From contig NZ_STGX01000011.1 in assembly GCF_004912155.1 (NCBI RefSeq), positions 128,419 to 192,418 of the forward strand: DNA of 64,000 bases, given 5' to 3'. The notes beneath the pieces are model-generated. The model ran no database searches, had not been told where the DNA came from, and saw only the letters and a list, made by a program, of their open reading frames with translations. This DNA comes from Glycomyces paridis. Lineage in GTDB: Bacteria > Actinomycetota > Actinomycetes > Mycobacteriales > Micromonosporaceae. The translations under genes and the position numbers were made by a program. Below, in pieces: positions 1-8,871 of this stretch; position 1 is the stretch's first letter; every line of letters starts with the position of its first letter.

Positions 1-1269
1 GGCGGCGGCGGCCTTGAGGAGGTCGGGGAGCCAGTCGGGTTCGGGGGCGCCGGGGGCGAGTTCGAGGACGCCCGCAACGCCGCGGGCGGGCACGGTGACC
101 TCGGTCGGGTCGGCGAGCCCGGCGGTGACGTCGAAGCGCTTGGCGCCGTTCGGGAGCGGAGCGTCGAGGGGGTCGCCGGTCCAGTCGGCGTCGCCGCGGT
201 TGACGATGGTCCACAGTGTGGCGTCGGGTGTGGACCAGCGGGAGACGTACACGCGCGCTTCGAGTGCCGCGGCGCTCGCGCCTTCGAGCGGCGACCACTC
301 CCCCGCGGTGAGGAGGTCGTGGGCGGCGCGCTGGACGCGGAGCATCCGCCGCAGGGTCGCCTCGTCGCGGGCGTTCCAGCCGACCCAGACGCCGAACACG
401 GCGTCCCACACCAGGATGCCGGTGCCGTTCATCCACGCGGACTGGAGTTCGCCCGAGTGGTCGCGGTTCCAGCGGCGGATCGAGTGGAGCATGTGGCGGC
501 GCTCGTACCAGTGCGCGCGCTGCACGCCGGGCGCCTCGGAGTCGGCGAACCACTGGGCCCAGGACAGGAGGTGGTCCTCGATCCGCTGGTTGGGGACACG
601 CGACTCCCCTTCGAGCACTTGGGGTCTGGGCCCTTCGGTGAGGGCGCGGGTGAGGTCGGCGTCGCCTTCCTTGAGGGTGTCGAGGAAGACGCCGTCGGCG
701 TCGAGTTCGGCCACGAGCGCGGCGAATTCGGCGGCGTCGCCGCGCTCGGCCCGCCGCGTCCCGGTGTCCCAGGGGTTGTAGTCCACGAAGACCCGCAGGC
801 CGCGTTCGTGGAAGGCGTCCACGAGGCCGCGCAGGCCGGGCACGTCGCGGTAGTAGTCGAACTGGTTGCGGTCGTCGATGCCGATGACCGGGTAGGCGTG
901 CCAGAGCACGAGCCCGTCGAGGCCGCCTTGGCCGGCGAGGGAGGCCAGGAACGCGTCGGGGGTGAACCGCTGCTCGCGGTGGTCGAAGAGCCGCTCGTCC
1001 CAGAGCCACACCTGGGCGACGGCGTAGGCGCTCGCCGCCCACCGGGTCGCGGGGACTTCGTAGGCGGCTCCGCTGTAGCGGAGCCGCCTACGCGCCTCGT
1101 CGCGCCAGGTGGTGAGGTCGGCGCGCCACGCGGGCCACTCGGCGGGGTCGCCGGGGGCCGCGAAGATCTTGGCGGTGTCGGCGTCGGTCAGGCCGCCGGG
1201 CGGCAGGACCGTCGGCCGGTCGATCGGCCGGGGCACGAGCGGGTCGAACGCGGGTTCAGTGCCTGCCAC
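1..1269 (-). CDS. TIM-barrel glycoside-hydrolase-like protein, C-terminus cut by window edge
   Basis: The reading frame runs open from a GTG at 1269 to the first base of the window, 423 codons, so the 3' end is missing. The start overlaps the end of the upstream kinase gene by 14 nt, which makes it the last visible gene of the operon. The product shows barrel-strand segments typical of alpha-amylase-like hydrolases: GLDGLVLWHAYPVIG, then GLRVFVDYNPWD, then DGVFLDTLKEGD, then VLEGES. The Asp of the third segment and the Glu of the fourth are candidate catalytic residues. After about residue 300 a beta-sandwich-like region follows. There is no signal peptide, so it is probably cytoplasmic. I cannot name a family; the missing C-terminus could hold another domain. 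The context suggests hydrolysis of an imported glycoside. Confidence 0.75.
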   Translation of the reverse strand, partial: MAGTEPAFDPLVPRPIDRPTVLPPGGLTDADTAKIFAAPGDPAEWPAWRADLTTWRDEARRRLRYSGAAYEVPATRWAASAYAVAQVWLWDERLFDHREQRFTPDAFLASLAGQGGLDGLVLWHAYPVIGIDDRNQFDYYRDVPGLRGLVDAFHERGLRVFVDYNPWDTGTRRAERGDAAEFAALVAELDADGVFLDTLKEGDADLTRALTEGPRPQVLEGESRVPNQRIEDHLLSWAQWFADSEAPGVQRAHWYERRHMLHSIRRWNRDHSGELQSAWMNGTGILVWDAVFGVWVGWNARDEATLRRMLRVQRAAHDLLTAGEWSPLEGASAAALEARVYVSRWSTPDATLWTIVNRGDADWTGDPLDAPLPNGAKRFDVTAGLADPTEVTVPARGVAGVLELAPGAPEPDWLPDLLKAAAA

Positions 1270-2170
1270 GGAAGTCGAGCACCTCTTCGAGAGTGGGGAT
1301 GGACGGGACGGCGCCCTTGCGCCGCACGGCGATCGCGGCGGCGGCCGTCGCGAAGGCGGCGGCGTCCACAAGGGAAGCGGGAGTGCGGTCACCCGAGCGG
1401 TCGAGCGCGGCGGCGAGCGCGCCCACGAACGTGTCGCCCGCGCCGGTCGTGTCGACCGCCTCCACCCGGTGGCCGGGGACGAGGACCGGTGCGGCGCCGG
1501 GGACGCCCACGAGCGCGCCCGCGGCGCCGAGGGTGATGATCGCGGCGGCGCCGCGGTCGGTGAGCACGGCCAGGAGCGACCGCTCGTCGGCCCCGGCGGG
1601 CAGGCCCGCGAGGGCCGCGGCCTCGTGCTCGTTGACCACGAGCACGTCGGCGTCGCCGAGGAGGCCGGGCGGGAGGTCGGCGCTGGGCGCGGCGTTGAGA
1701 ACGACGCGGGTGGCGCCGGCGCGGGCGGTGCGCACCGCTTCGGCCACGGTGTCCAGCGGCGTCTCCAGTTGCAGGACCAGGACGTCGGCGTCGGCGATGT
1801 CGTCGCGTTCGGCGGCGGTGAGGTCGGTGAGGAGGGCGTTGGCGCCGGAGTCCACGACGATCGAGTTCTCGGCGCCGCGGTCGACGTAGATGACGGCGGT
1901 GCCGGTGGGGGCGTCGCAGCGGCGGTCGCGCAGGTCGATCCCGGCGCGGCGGGCCTCCTCGGCGAGGCGGTCGCCGGAGGCGTCGCGGCCGAGGGCGACG
2001 ACGAAGCGCACGTCGGCGCCGCAGCGGGCGGCCGCGATCGCCTGGTTGTTGCCCTTGCCGCCGGGGAAGGACGCGAAACCGCGGGCGAGGACGGTCTCAC
2101 CGGGAGCGGGGATGCGGTCGACGTCGTAGACGAGGTCGAGGTTGGCCGAGCCGAGGACGAGGACGCTCAC
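1256..2170 (-). CDS. PfkB-family carbohydrate kinase, ribokinase-like
   Basis: 304 aa, normal for ribokinases. The GTG at 2170 was chosen because it overlaps the upstream stop by 4 nt (GTGA) and opens with SVLVLGSANLDLVYDVD, the standard N-terminal strand of the family. The substrate-side motif GGKGNNQA (about residue 40) and the C-terminal ATP/anion-hole motif TTGAGDTF are both present; the Asp of GAGD is the catalytic base. GGKGNNQAIAAAR is the ribokinase form of PfkB signature 1, so ribose or a close pentose is likely. The position directly after two ADP-ribosylglycohydrolase-type genes fits phosphorylation of a ribose released by them. Exact sugar specificity cannot be read from the sequence. 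Confidence 0.9.
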   Translation of the reverse strand: MSVLVLGSANLDLVYDVDRIPAPGETVLARGFASFPGGKGNNQAIAAARCGADVRFVVALGRDASGDRLAEEARRAGIDLRDRRCDAPTGTAVIYVDRGAENSIVVDSGANALLTDLTAAERDDIADADVLVLQLETPLDTVAEAVRTARAGATRVVLNAAPSADLPPGLLGDADVLVVNEHEAAALAGLPAGADERSLLAVLTDRGAAAIITLGAAGALVGVPGAAPVLVPGHRVEAVDTTGAGDTFVGALAAALDRSGDRTPASLVDAAAFATAAAAIAVRRKGAVPSIPTLEEVLDFRGRH

Positions 2171-3516
2171 CGCGTCACCGCCAGGGTGCGGGCGGCGAGG
2201 TCGGTGAAGCGGGCGCCCGCGAAACCGGGCACGGAGGTCGCGAGGCGGTCGTCCAGCGGGTCGATCCACTTGGGCGGCAGGGCGTTCGCGCCGGTCATGG
2301 CGCCGGTGAGGGCGCCAGCAGTGGCGCCGACCGAGTCGGTGTCCCAGCCGCCGGAGACGGCGAGGGTGATCGTGCGCTCGAAGTCGCCTTCGCCGCGGGC
2401 GAGCGCGAAGGCGAGGAGCGCGGTGTTGGGGAGGACGTGGACCCAGTGGTGCGCGCCGTACTCGCGGTGCAGGGTGTCCACTGCGGACTCGTCCGGGGCG
2501 GCGCTGTGGGCGAGGTCGACGCCGCGGGCGACGGCCTCGGCGTAGCGGCTGCGAGGCGGGACGGCGAACAGGCCGGTCTCCAGGACCTCCTTGACGGAGG
2601 CGCCCGCGACGGCGGCGGCGCTGGCGGCGGCGACGAACACGGCACCGTAAATGCCGTTGCGGCCGTGGGAGAGCCGGGCGTCGGTCCAGGCGAGCCGGGC
2701 GGCGCCGCGGGGGTCGCCGGGGCGGGTCCAGCCGTAGAGGTCGGCGCGGATCTGGGCGCCGATCCAGTCGCGGAAGGGGTTGGCGACCTTCCCGGCGGCC
2801 TCGGGTTCGACGCCGTCGAGGAGGTTGCGGTAGGCGATGCGCTCGGCGGTGAAGACGCGGCCGCCGGGGAGGAGGTCGAGCCAGGCCTGGGCGACGTCGT
2901 CGGTGGTGAACTCGTCGCCGTGGCGTTCGAGGAGGTGGAGGGCGATGAGGGGGAAGTTGAGGTCGTCGTCCTCGGGCATCCCGTCGATGTTCTCGGCGAG
3001 GCTGGTGGGGCGGCTGCGGCGGTTCCAGGGGTGGGCGGCGGCGACGGCCGGGTCGAGGCCTTGTGCGGTGAAGTAGCCGTGCAGGGGCCAGTTGCCGGTG
3101 GACCGCGCGACGGCGCGGATGCCGTGGAGCGGGAGCTTCTCGACGGGTTTGCCGAGGAGGCATCCGGCGGCGCGGCCGAGCCACGCGCCGAGGACCCGGT
3201 CGGCGAGGTCGCCGGGGCGTTCGGGGCTGTCGACGGGTGCGATGTCCGCCAGTATGGCGTCGAGCGCCTCCGGTTCGTCGGCGTTCAGCGTTTCGGGATC
3301 GGGCAGGCCGTCGAGTTCGGCGAGGAGCCAGCGGGCGAGGGCCCTCAGCGGCGCGGGCGCGGGTTCGGGGCTGGCGCCGCCGACGGCGGGTTCGGCCGCG
3401 CCTCCGGCGGCGATCCAGCGTTCGCGGAGGTGCTCGGCGTCGCGGCCGTCGAGGGCGGCGGCGGCGAACGCGTGCGGGACGAGGTCTTCGGGCTGGGTCC
3501 AGGACAGGCGGATCAC
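2167..3516 (-). CDS. ADP-ribosylglycohydrolase-family protein, long form
   Basis: 449 aa from a GTG at 3516 that overlaps the preceding gene by 4 nt. Residues 1 to about 105 form an Ala/Pro-rich helical extension with no recognised domain. The DraG/ADPRH fold starts at DRVLGAWLGRAAGCLLGKPVEK. The two metal-binding clusters are visible as PEDDDLN and GGWDTDSVGATAG, the second matching the family D-T/S-D-S ligand set. The first is EDDD rather than the usual TDDT, as in a subgroup found in sugar operons. The family removes ADP-ribose or related ribosyl groups from an acceptor through a binuclear Mg centre. Placement in an ABC importer/kinase operon argues for a catabolic substrate, not protein de-ADP-ribosylation; that is inference. 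Confidence 0.88.
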   Translation of the reverse strand: MIRLSWTQPEDLVPHAFAAAALDGRDAEHLRERWIAAGGAAEPAVGGASPEPAPAPLRALARWLLAELDGLPDPETLNADEPEALDAILADIAPVDSPERPGDLADRVLGAWLGRAAGCLLGKPVEKLPLHGIRAVARSTGNWPLHGYFTAQGLDPAVAAAHPWNRRSRPTSLAENIDGMPEDDDLNFPLIALHLLERHGDEFTTDDVAQAWLDLLPGGRVFTAERIAYRNLLDGVEPEAAGKVANPFRDWIGAQIRADLYGWTRPGDPRGAARLAWTDARLSHGRNGIYGAVFVAAASAAAVAGASVKEVLETGLFAVPPRSRYAEAVARGVDLAHSAAPDESAVDTLHREYGAHHWVHVLPNTALLAFALARGEGDFERTITLAVSGGWDTDSVGATAGALTGAMTGANALPPKWIDPLDDRLATSVPGFAGARFTDLAARTLAVTR

Positions 3517-4670
3517 GGTCGGCCTCCGTAGTCGTTGCGGGCCTTGGCGGTGCGGGCGGCGCGAGCCTCGTCGGCGGCCCAGACGGTGCGGGCGGCGGCG
3601 GCGATGAGGGGGCCGGTCGCGGTGACGTCGATGCGGCTGGCCTCGCTGACGTCGGCGATCCAGTCGGCGGGGACGGCGGCGGTGCCGCCGAGGGCCCCGG
3701 CGAGGGCCCCGGCCATGACGGCGATGGAGTCGGAGTCGCGGCCGTAGTTGACGGCGCCGAGGACGGCTTCGCGATGGTCGCCGCGGGCGGCCACGAGCAT
3801 CCCGAGCGCGACGGGGAGCTCTTCGATGGACTTGGTGCGGCTGGGGATGCGCGCGTCCAGGGCGGGGGCGCGGTAGTCGGGGCCGACGGTGTCGAAGGGG
3901 GCGACGGCGCGGCGCAGCTCGGCGAGGCCGCCGCGCCAGTCGGTGACGCGTGCGGCGGCCTCGGCGACGGCTTCGACGGCGTCCCGGGTGCCGTCCTTGG
4001 CGAGGCGCAGGGCGCAGGCGAGGACCGAGTCCACGTCGGCGCCGGGGCGCATGGCCTCGGCGACGGCGGCGGCGAAGACCCCGGCGGCCTCGCGCCCGTA
4101 GGAGGACTGGTGGGCGCCGGCGATGTCGATCGCCTCGGCGTAGGCGGCGTCGGGGTCGGCGGCGTTGACGATGCCGACGGGGGCTGCGTACATGGTGGCG
4201 CCGCAGTTGACGATGTTGCCGACGCCCGCCTCGCGGGGGTCGACGTGTCCGTAGTGGAGCCTGGCGACGAGCCACTTCTCGGCGAGGAAGATCCGGTGGA
4301 GCAGGAGCGCCTCGGCTTCGAGCTCGGGAATCCAGCGCTTGTCGCCGATGAGGAGCGGCACCAGGTGCGCGGCGATCGCGTGGGCGTCGAGGTGGTCGCG
4401 GACGGTGTCGTACACGTCGACGAGGGCCGCGGTCATGAGCGTGTCGTCGGTGATGTGGCCGTCGCCCTTGTGGTAGGGGGCGATGGGGCGGGCGTTGCGC
4501 CAGTCGGCGTTGAAGGGGGGCACGATCCCCTCGATGAACCCGCCGTAGCGGGCCTGGATGGCCTCGGGGGTGTTCCCTTCGGCCGCGCCGCCGAGGGCGT
4601 CGCCGACCGCGGCGCCGGCGAGCGCGCCGGTGGCCTTGTCCGCGAACGGGTCGTGCAGCGGCAGGGTCAT
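3513..4670 (-). CDS. ADP-ribosylglycohydrolase-family protein, standard form
   Basis: 385 aa. The ATG at 4670 follows GGGAGA at a normal distance; the longer upstream frame is a shadow. The N-terminus DKATGALAGAAVGDALGG is the hallmark first helix of the ADPRH/DraG family. Both metal clusters are canonical: HITDDTLMT near residue 75 and GRDSDSIAVMAGALAGALGG near residue 300. It is a paralogue of the next gene downstream, and the two form a tandem pair coupled by a GTGA overlap. Predicted to act in the cytoplasm on a ribosylated small molecule imported by the ABC system. It lies 77 nt downstream of the binding-protein gene, the largest gap inside the operon, so an internal processing or start site is possible. 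Confidence 0.92.
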   Translation of the reverse strand: MTLPLHDPFADKATGALAGAAVGDALGGAAEGNTPEAIQARYGGFIEGIVPPFNADWRNARPIAPYHKGDGHITDDTLMTAALVDVYDTVRDHLDAHAIAAHLVPLLIGDKRWIPELEAEALLLHRIFLAEKWLVARLHYGHVDPREAGVGNIVNCGATMYAAPVGIVNAADPDAAYAEAIDIAGAHQSSYGREAAGVFAAAVAEAMRPGADVDSVLACALRLAKDGTRDAVEAVAEAAARVTDWRGGLAELRRAVAPFDTVGPDYRAPALDARIPSRTKSIEELPVALGMLVAARGDHREAVLGAVNYGRDSDSIAVMAGALAGALGGTAAVPADWIADVSEASRIDVTATGPLIAAAARTVWAADEARAARTAKARNDYGGRP

Positions 4671-4747
4671 CGTGTCTCCCTTGGGTCGTGGTTCGGCGTC
4701 CGCCGGGGGCCGGGGCCCCCGGCGGACGGGGTGTCCGGGTGTGCGGT

Positions 4748-6031
4748 CTATCCGAGCTCGGACCAGCCGTCGGTCAGCTGGTCGCGCAGCTGGTCGAGGG
4801 TGATCTCGTCGGCGAGGTACTGCTGGAGTGCTGGGGTGGCGTACTGGTCCTTCCACTGCGGGTAGTCGACGGCGGACTGGAAGGGCGCGGCCGAGAGCCC
4901 TTCGCCGGAGGCGAGGATGGCCTCCCAGCCGTTCTCGCCCGCGGTCTGCTCGGCGACGGCGGCGCGGGCCTCGCCGGAGGCGGGGATGAGCCAGTCGCCC
5001 TGGGCGAGCGCGGCCTGGTGGTCGGCCTGCATGAAGAAGTCGATGAACGCGGCGGCCTCTTCGACGTGCTCGCTCTCGGCGGCCACGGACATGGTCTGCG
5101 GGTTCGCGGCCTGGACGGCCCCGGCGGTCCCGGCGAGCGGGGGCAGGACGGCCCACTCGAAGCCCTCGGGCGCGGACTCGGTGATCTGCTGGGCGATGTA
5201 GTTGCCCGCGACGTACATGGCGTACTTGCCGTCGAAGAAGCCGGGCAGGACGTCCGAGCCGCTCTGGGTGAGCGAGACGGGGTCGAGGGAGGCGTCGTCG
5301 TAGGCCATCGCGTGGATGCGCTCGGGGACGGCGAGCTCCGCGTCCCCGACCTCGATGGCGGCGTCGGCCCCGGTGCCGGTGAAGTAGGTGCCGTCGAAGC
5401 CGAGGGAGAGGTTCATGACGGTGGCGGTGGGCTGCTGGAGGCCCCAGCCGACGCCGTAGGTCTCGCCCGCGGTGAGTTGGGCGGCGAGGGACTGGAAGTC
5501 GTCCCAGGGGAGGGTGTCGCCGGTCGGGAGGGCCGCGCCGGCGTCGGCGAACGCGGCGGTGTTCGCGAAGACCACGTAGGACTGGAGGAGGGTGGGGGCG
5601 GCGACCACCGCGCCGTCGCCGGTGGTGACCGACTTCCAGACGTCCTCGGAGACCGCGGCGGTGACCTCGTCGCTCAGGTGCGGGGCGAGGTCGGCGAGGT
5701 AGCCCTGCTCGGCGAAGCCCATGATGTCGGCCGACTCGTCGTGGATGACGTCGGGGGCGGTGCCGCCCTGGAACTGGGTGACGAGCTGGTCGTGCACGTT
5801 GTCCCAGCTGCCTTGGACGAGTTCGACCTGGACGTCGGGGTTGGCCTCGTTCCAGGCGTCCACGATCTCCTGGGTGGCGGCGATCGTGGTGTCCTGGAAG
5901 GCGAGCGACTGGAAGGTCAGCGTCACGGCGCCGCCCTCGTCGTCGCCGCCGCCGACCCCGAAGGCCGAACAGCCGGTGAGCGCCAGGGGGAGCGCCAGGA
6001 CGCCCGCGACGACGCTGTTGCGAGTGCGCAT
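4748..6031 (-). CDS. ABC transporter extracellular sugar-binding lipoprotein
   Basis: 427 aa. The ATG at 6031 follows an AGAGAG ribosome site. A lipoprotein signal peptide is clear: RTRN, hydrophobic stretch, then lipobox LTGC with Cys21 as the acylation site, followed by a Gly/Asp-rich linker. The mature part is a type 1 family solute-binding protein, with features such as EANPDVQVELVQGSWD near the start, a central GKYAMYVAGNY segment and a C-terminal AAFIDFFMQADHQAAL helix. It captures a sugar or sugar conjugate outside the membrane and delivers it to the two permeases encoded just upstream. No ATPase gene is in the operon, so a shared MsiK-type ATPase elsewhere probably energises it, as is common in actinomycetes. 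Confidence 0.93.
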   Translation of the reverse strand: MRTRNSVVAGVLALPLALTGCSAFGVGGGDDEGGAVTLTFQSLAFQDTTIAATQEIVDAWNEANPDVQVELVQGSWDNVHDQLVTQFQGGTAPDVIHDESADIMGFAEQGYLADLAPHLSDEVTAAVSEDVWKSVTTGDGAVVAAPTLLQSYVVFANTAAFADAGAALPTGDTLPWDDFQSLAAQLTAGETYGVGWGLQQPTATVMNLSLGFDGTYFTGTGADAAIEVGDAELAVPERIHAMAYDDASLDPVSLTQSGSDVLPGFFDGKYAMYVAGNYIAQQITESAPEGFEWAVLPPLAGTAGAVQAANPQTMSVAAESEHVEEAAAFIDFFMQADHQAALAQGDWLIPASGEARAAVAEQTAGENGWEAILASGEGLSAAPFQSAVDYPQWKDQYATPALQQYLADEITLDQLRDQLTDGWSELG

Positions 6032-6069
6032 GGTTTCTCTCTTTCGGTAGTGAACGGCGGGTGCGGGGT

Positions 6070-6930
6070 TCAGCCTTTGACCGCGCCGCTGAGGAGTCCG
6101 GCGGTGAGCCGTTTCTGGATGAGGAGGAAGAAGACGAGGCTCGGGAGGCAGGCGAGCAGCGCCGCCGCCGCGAGCTGGCCGAGCTGGACCTGGCCCTCGG
6201 CGCCGACGAAGCGCGCGAGCGCGAGCGGGAGGGTCTGCATGTCGGGGTCCTGGATGAGCACGAGCGCGAAGAAGAACTCGTTCCAGGAGTTGATGAACGT
6301 GAAGAGGCTGGTGGCGACGAGCCCGGGGGCCAGGAGCGGCAGGACGATCCGGGCGAGGGTCTTGAGGCGCCCGGCGCCGTCGACGGCGCTGGCCTCTTCG
6401 AGTTCGACCGGGATGGCGGCGACGTAGCCCTGGAGCATCCACAGCGAGAACGGGAGCGACCAGACCGCGTACACGAGCACGAGGCCCAGGAGCGTGTTCA
6501 CCAGTCCGATGTCCTTGAGCAGCAGGAACAGCGGGATGATGATGAGGATGAAGGGGAAGACCTGGCTGAGGAGGATCCAGCCGGTCGCGAAGGCGCGCAG
6601 CCGGGTCCGGAAGCGCACCAGGGCGTAGGCGGCGGGCAGGGCGACGGCGGTGACGATCGCGGTGGTGGTGACCGCGACGAGGAGGCTGTTGCCCGCGGCG
6701 GTGAAGAGATCGGCCTTGTCGATCGCGGCGGTGAAGTTCGTCCAGTCGAGGCGCTCGGGCAGGATGCCGGCGTCCGGGGACTGGAGTTCGCGCGGGGTCT
6801 TGAACGCGGTGGTGAGCAGGAACAGCAGCGGGAACGCCAGGAAGCACATGTACGCCAGGAGCGCCAGGTACTGGAGGGGCCGGGCGATGCGGCTGCGGCC
6901 GACGGCCGAGGTCCGGGCGAGGGTCGTCAT
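6070..6930 (-). CDS. Carbohydrate ABC transporter permease (MalG-type)
   Basis: 286 aa; the ATG at 6930 overlaps the previous stop by 4 nt (ATGA). Six hydrophobic segments are visible, starting with YLALLAYMCFLAFPLLFLLTTAF and ending with a FFLLIQKRLTAGLLSGAVKG tail typical of MalG-type subunits. The cytoplasmic EAA loop is present as EEASAVDGAGRLKTLARIVLPLLAPGL, which docks on the ATPase. Partner of the MalF-type permease and of the lipoprotein gene that follows after 38 nt. Confidence 0.94.
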   Translation of the reverse strand: MTTLARTSAVGRSRIARPLQYLALLAYMCFLAFPLLFLLTTAFKTPRELQSPDAGILPERLDWTNFTAAIDKADLFTAAGNSLLVAVTTTAIVTAVALPAAYALVRFRTRLRAFATGWILLSQVFPFILIIIPLFLLLKDIGLVNTLLGLVLVYAVWSLPFSLWMLQGYVAAIPVELEEASAVDGAGRLKTLARIVLPLLAPGLVATSLFTFINSWNEFFFALVLIQDPDMQTLPLALARFVGAEGQVQLGQLAAAALLACLPSLVFFLLIQKRLTAGLLSGAVKG

Positions 6931-7817
6931 TGGAACCGCCTCCGCGACTGGGCTCGCAGGTACAGGATGAGGAACGCGCCGATGAGGACGACCATGACGT
7001 TGCCCATGGCGGCGGCGTATCCGAAGTGGCCGTAGCGGAACGCCTCGTTGTAGGCGAAGAGGCTCGGCAGCATGGTGGTGCCGCCGGGGCCTCCCGCGGT
7101 GAGCACGAAGACGAGCGCAAACGAGTTGAAGTTCCAGATCAGGTCGAGCGTGGTGATCGCGGTGATGATCGGCCGCAGCGCGGGGAGCGTGACGTGCCAG
7201 AAGCGGCGCCAGGTGCTCGCGCCGTCGATCGCGGCGGCCTCGTTGAGTTCGGCGGGCACGGACTGGAGTCCTGCCAGGAGCGTCACGGTGGTCTGCGGCA
7301 TCCCCGCCCACACGCCGACGACGATGACGACCGGGAGCGCGACGGCGGCTTCGCCGAGCCAGTTCACGCCGCCGGGCAGGCCGATGGCGTCCAGGGCCCG
7401 GTTGACGGGGCCGTAGCTCGGGTTGAGCATGAGCTGCCACATGATCGCGATGATCACCGGCGGCATCGCCCACGGGATGAGCGCGAGGGTGCGCGCGAGC
7501 CAGCGCAGCCGCAGGTCGAGGTTGAGCAGGAGCGCGAGCCCGAGCGAGGCGAGGAACTGGAGGATCGTGACGCTGAAGGCCCAGACGAGGCCGATCTTGA
7601 AGGACTTCCAGAACAGTTCGTTCCCGGCGAGTTCGACGTAGTTGTCGAGGCCGTTGAAGTGGGTCTCGACGCCGAGTCCCGCCGCGGCGTCGGTGAAGCC
7701 GAGGAGGACGCCGTACACGAGCGGGTAGACGCTGAAGAGCATCACCGGCAGGAGCGCGGGGAGGACGAGGAGCCAGGCGTCGCGGCCTTCGCGGCGACGG
7801 CTTCGGACGGCGCTCAT
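6927..7817 (-). CDS. Carbohydrate ABC transporter permease (MalF-type)
   Basis: 296 aa; the ATG at 7817 overlaps the stop of the repressor gene by 4 nt. The N-terminus WLLVLPALLPVMLFSVYPLVYGVLLGFTDA is the typical first membrane segment of the MalF/UgpA group. The EAA loop reads NEAAAIDGASTWRRFWHVTLPALRP. Six membrane spans are expected. It forms the heterodimeric channel with the next gene product. Confidence 0.94.
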   Translation of the reverse strand: MSAVRSRRREGRDAWLLVLPALLPVMLFSVYPLVYGVLLGFTDAAAGLGVETHFNGLDNYVELAGNELFWKSFKIGLVWAFSVTILQFLASLGLALLLNLDLRLRWLARTLALIPWAMPPVIIAIMWQLMLNPSYGPVNRALDAIGLPGGVNWLGEAAVALPVVIVVGVWAGMPQTTVTLLAGLQSVPAELNEAAAIDGASTWRRFWHVTLPALRPIITAITTLDLIWNFNSFALVFVLTAGGPGGTTMLPSLFAYNEAFRYGHFGYAAAMGNVMVVLIGAFLILYLRAQSRRRFQ

Positions 7818-8836
7818 GCGCGGGGCGCTTCGGGGACGGTGGACTCGCGCACCGACAGGGCGGGAGCGATGACCTGGCGGACCACGGGCGCATCGGGGTC
7901 CTCGATGCGGCGGATGAGGAGTTTCGCGGCGGCCTTGGCGCGCTTGGCGGAGCCGAGGTCGACGCTGGTGAGCGAGGGCGTGGCGAGTTCGGCGGCGTCG
8001 GTGTCGTCCATGCCGACGACGGCGACGTCCTCGGGGACGCGCCGTCCGGCGGCGGCGAGTTCCTTGAGGGCGCCGACGGCGAGGAGGTCGTTGGCGCCGA
8101 TGATCGCGTCCGGTTCGGCCTGCGCGAGGAGGCGGGCGGTGGCGCGGTGTCCGGCCCGGTAGGTGAAGCCGGTGGCGGTGACCTCGAGCTCGTCGCTCGC
8201 GGCGAGGCCGAAACGTTCGAGCGCGGCGCGGTGCCCGGCGAGGCGGGCGGAGCCGGGGACGGTGTCGACGGGGCCGTTGACGAGTGCGATGCGCCTGCGG
8301 CCCTGGGCGATGAGGTGCTCGACGGCGAGGCCGATGCCGGTGGCGGAGTCGGCGCGCACGTTGTCGAGCTCCACTTCGGGCGGCAGGGTGCCGATGACGA
8401 CGATGGGGAGCCTGCTGGCGCTCAGGGCCTCGACGAGGTCGGGGGTGATGCGCAGGGGGCTGATGAGGAGGCCGTCGGCGTAGCCGCGGTTGAGGCTGCG
8501 GACGAGGTCGATCTGGTCCTTGGGGTCGGCGCCCGTGGAGGAGACGACGAGGCGGTAGCCGGCCTTGGCGACGATGCCGGTGACGGTGCGCATCATCTGG
8601 ACGTAGACGGGGTTGCCGACGTCGGCGACGGCGAGGGTGATCTGGTCGGTGCGGCCGGTGCGCATGGTGCGGGCGCTGGCGTCGGGGACGTAGCCGAGTT
8701 CGTCGGCGGCCTCGCGGACGCGTTTGGCGAGCTGCTCGGATGCGGAGCCGCCGTTGAGGACCCGGGACACGGAGGCCACGGACACTCCGGCGCGCGCGGC
8801 GACCAGTGCGAGGTTCGACTTCTTCGTCTCCGCCAT
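7814..8836 (-). CDS. LacI-family transcriptional repressor of the sugar/ADP-ribosylglycohydrolase operon
   Basis: 340 aa with an N-terminal LacI helix-turn-helix (LALVAARAGVSVASVSRVLNGG) and hinge helix, then a periplasmic-binding-protein-like effector domain from about residue 60, including GANDLLAVGALKELA and EDVAVVGMDDTDAAELATPSLTSVDLG. It is the first gene of the operon, and a strong twin operator lies about 35 bp upstream, so it probably represses itself and the whole operon until the sugar ligand binds. Confidence 0.93.
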   Translation of the reverse strand: MAETKKSNLALVAARAGVSVASVSRVLNGGSASEQLAKRVREAADELGYVPDASARTMRTGRTDQITLAVADVGNPVYVQMMRTVTGIVAKAGYRLVVSSTGADPKDQIDLVRSLNRGYADGLLISPLRITPDLVEALSASRLPIVVIGTLPPEVELDNVRADSATGIGLAVEHLIAQGRRRIALVNGPVDTVPGSARLAGHRAALERFGLAASDELEVTATGFTYRAGHRATARLLAQAEPDAIIGANDLLAVGALKELAAAGRRVPEDVAVVGMDDTDAAELATPSLTSVDLGSAKRAKAAAKLLIRRIEDPDAPVVRQVIAPALSVRESTVPEAPRA

Positions 8837-8871
8837 CCGCGGTCCCTGTCCTCGTCGTTGAAGTGGGGGGT

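Noticed and set aside
14..1536. Long plus-strand frames opposite the left-hand operon
   Set aside because: They are antisense shadows with Gly/Arg/Val-biased composition caused by G/C third positions, and the minus strand there encodes recognisable proteins.
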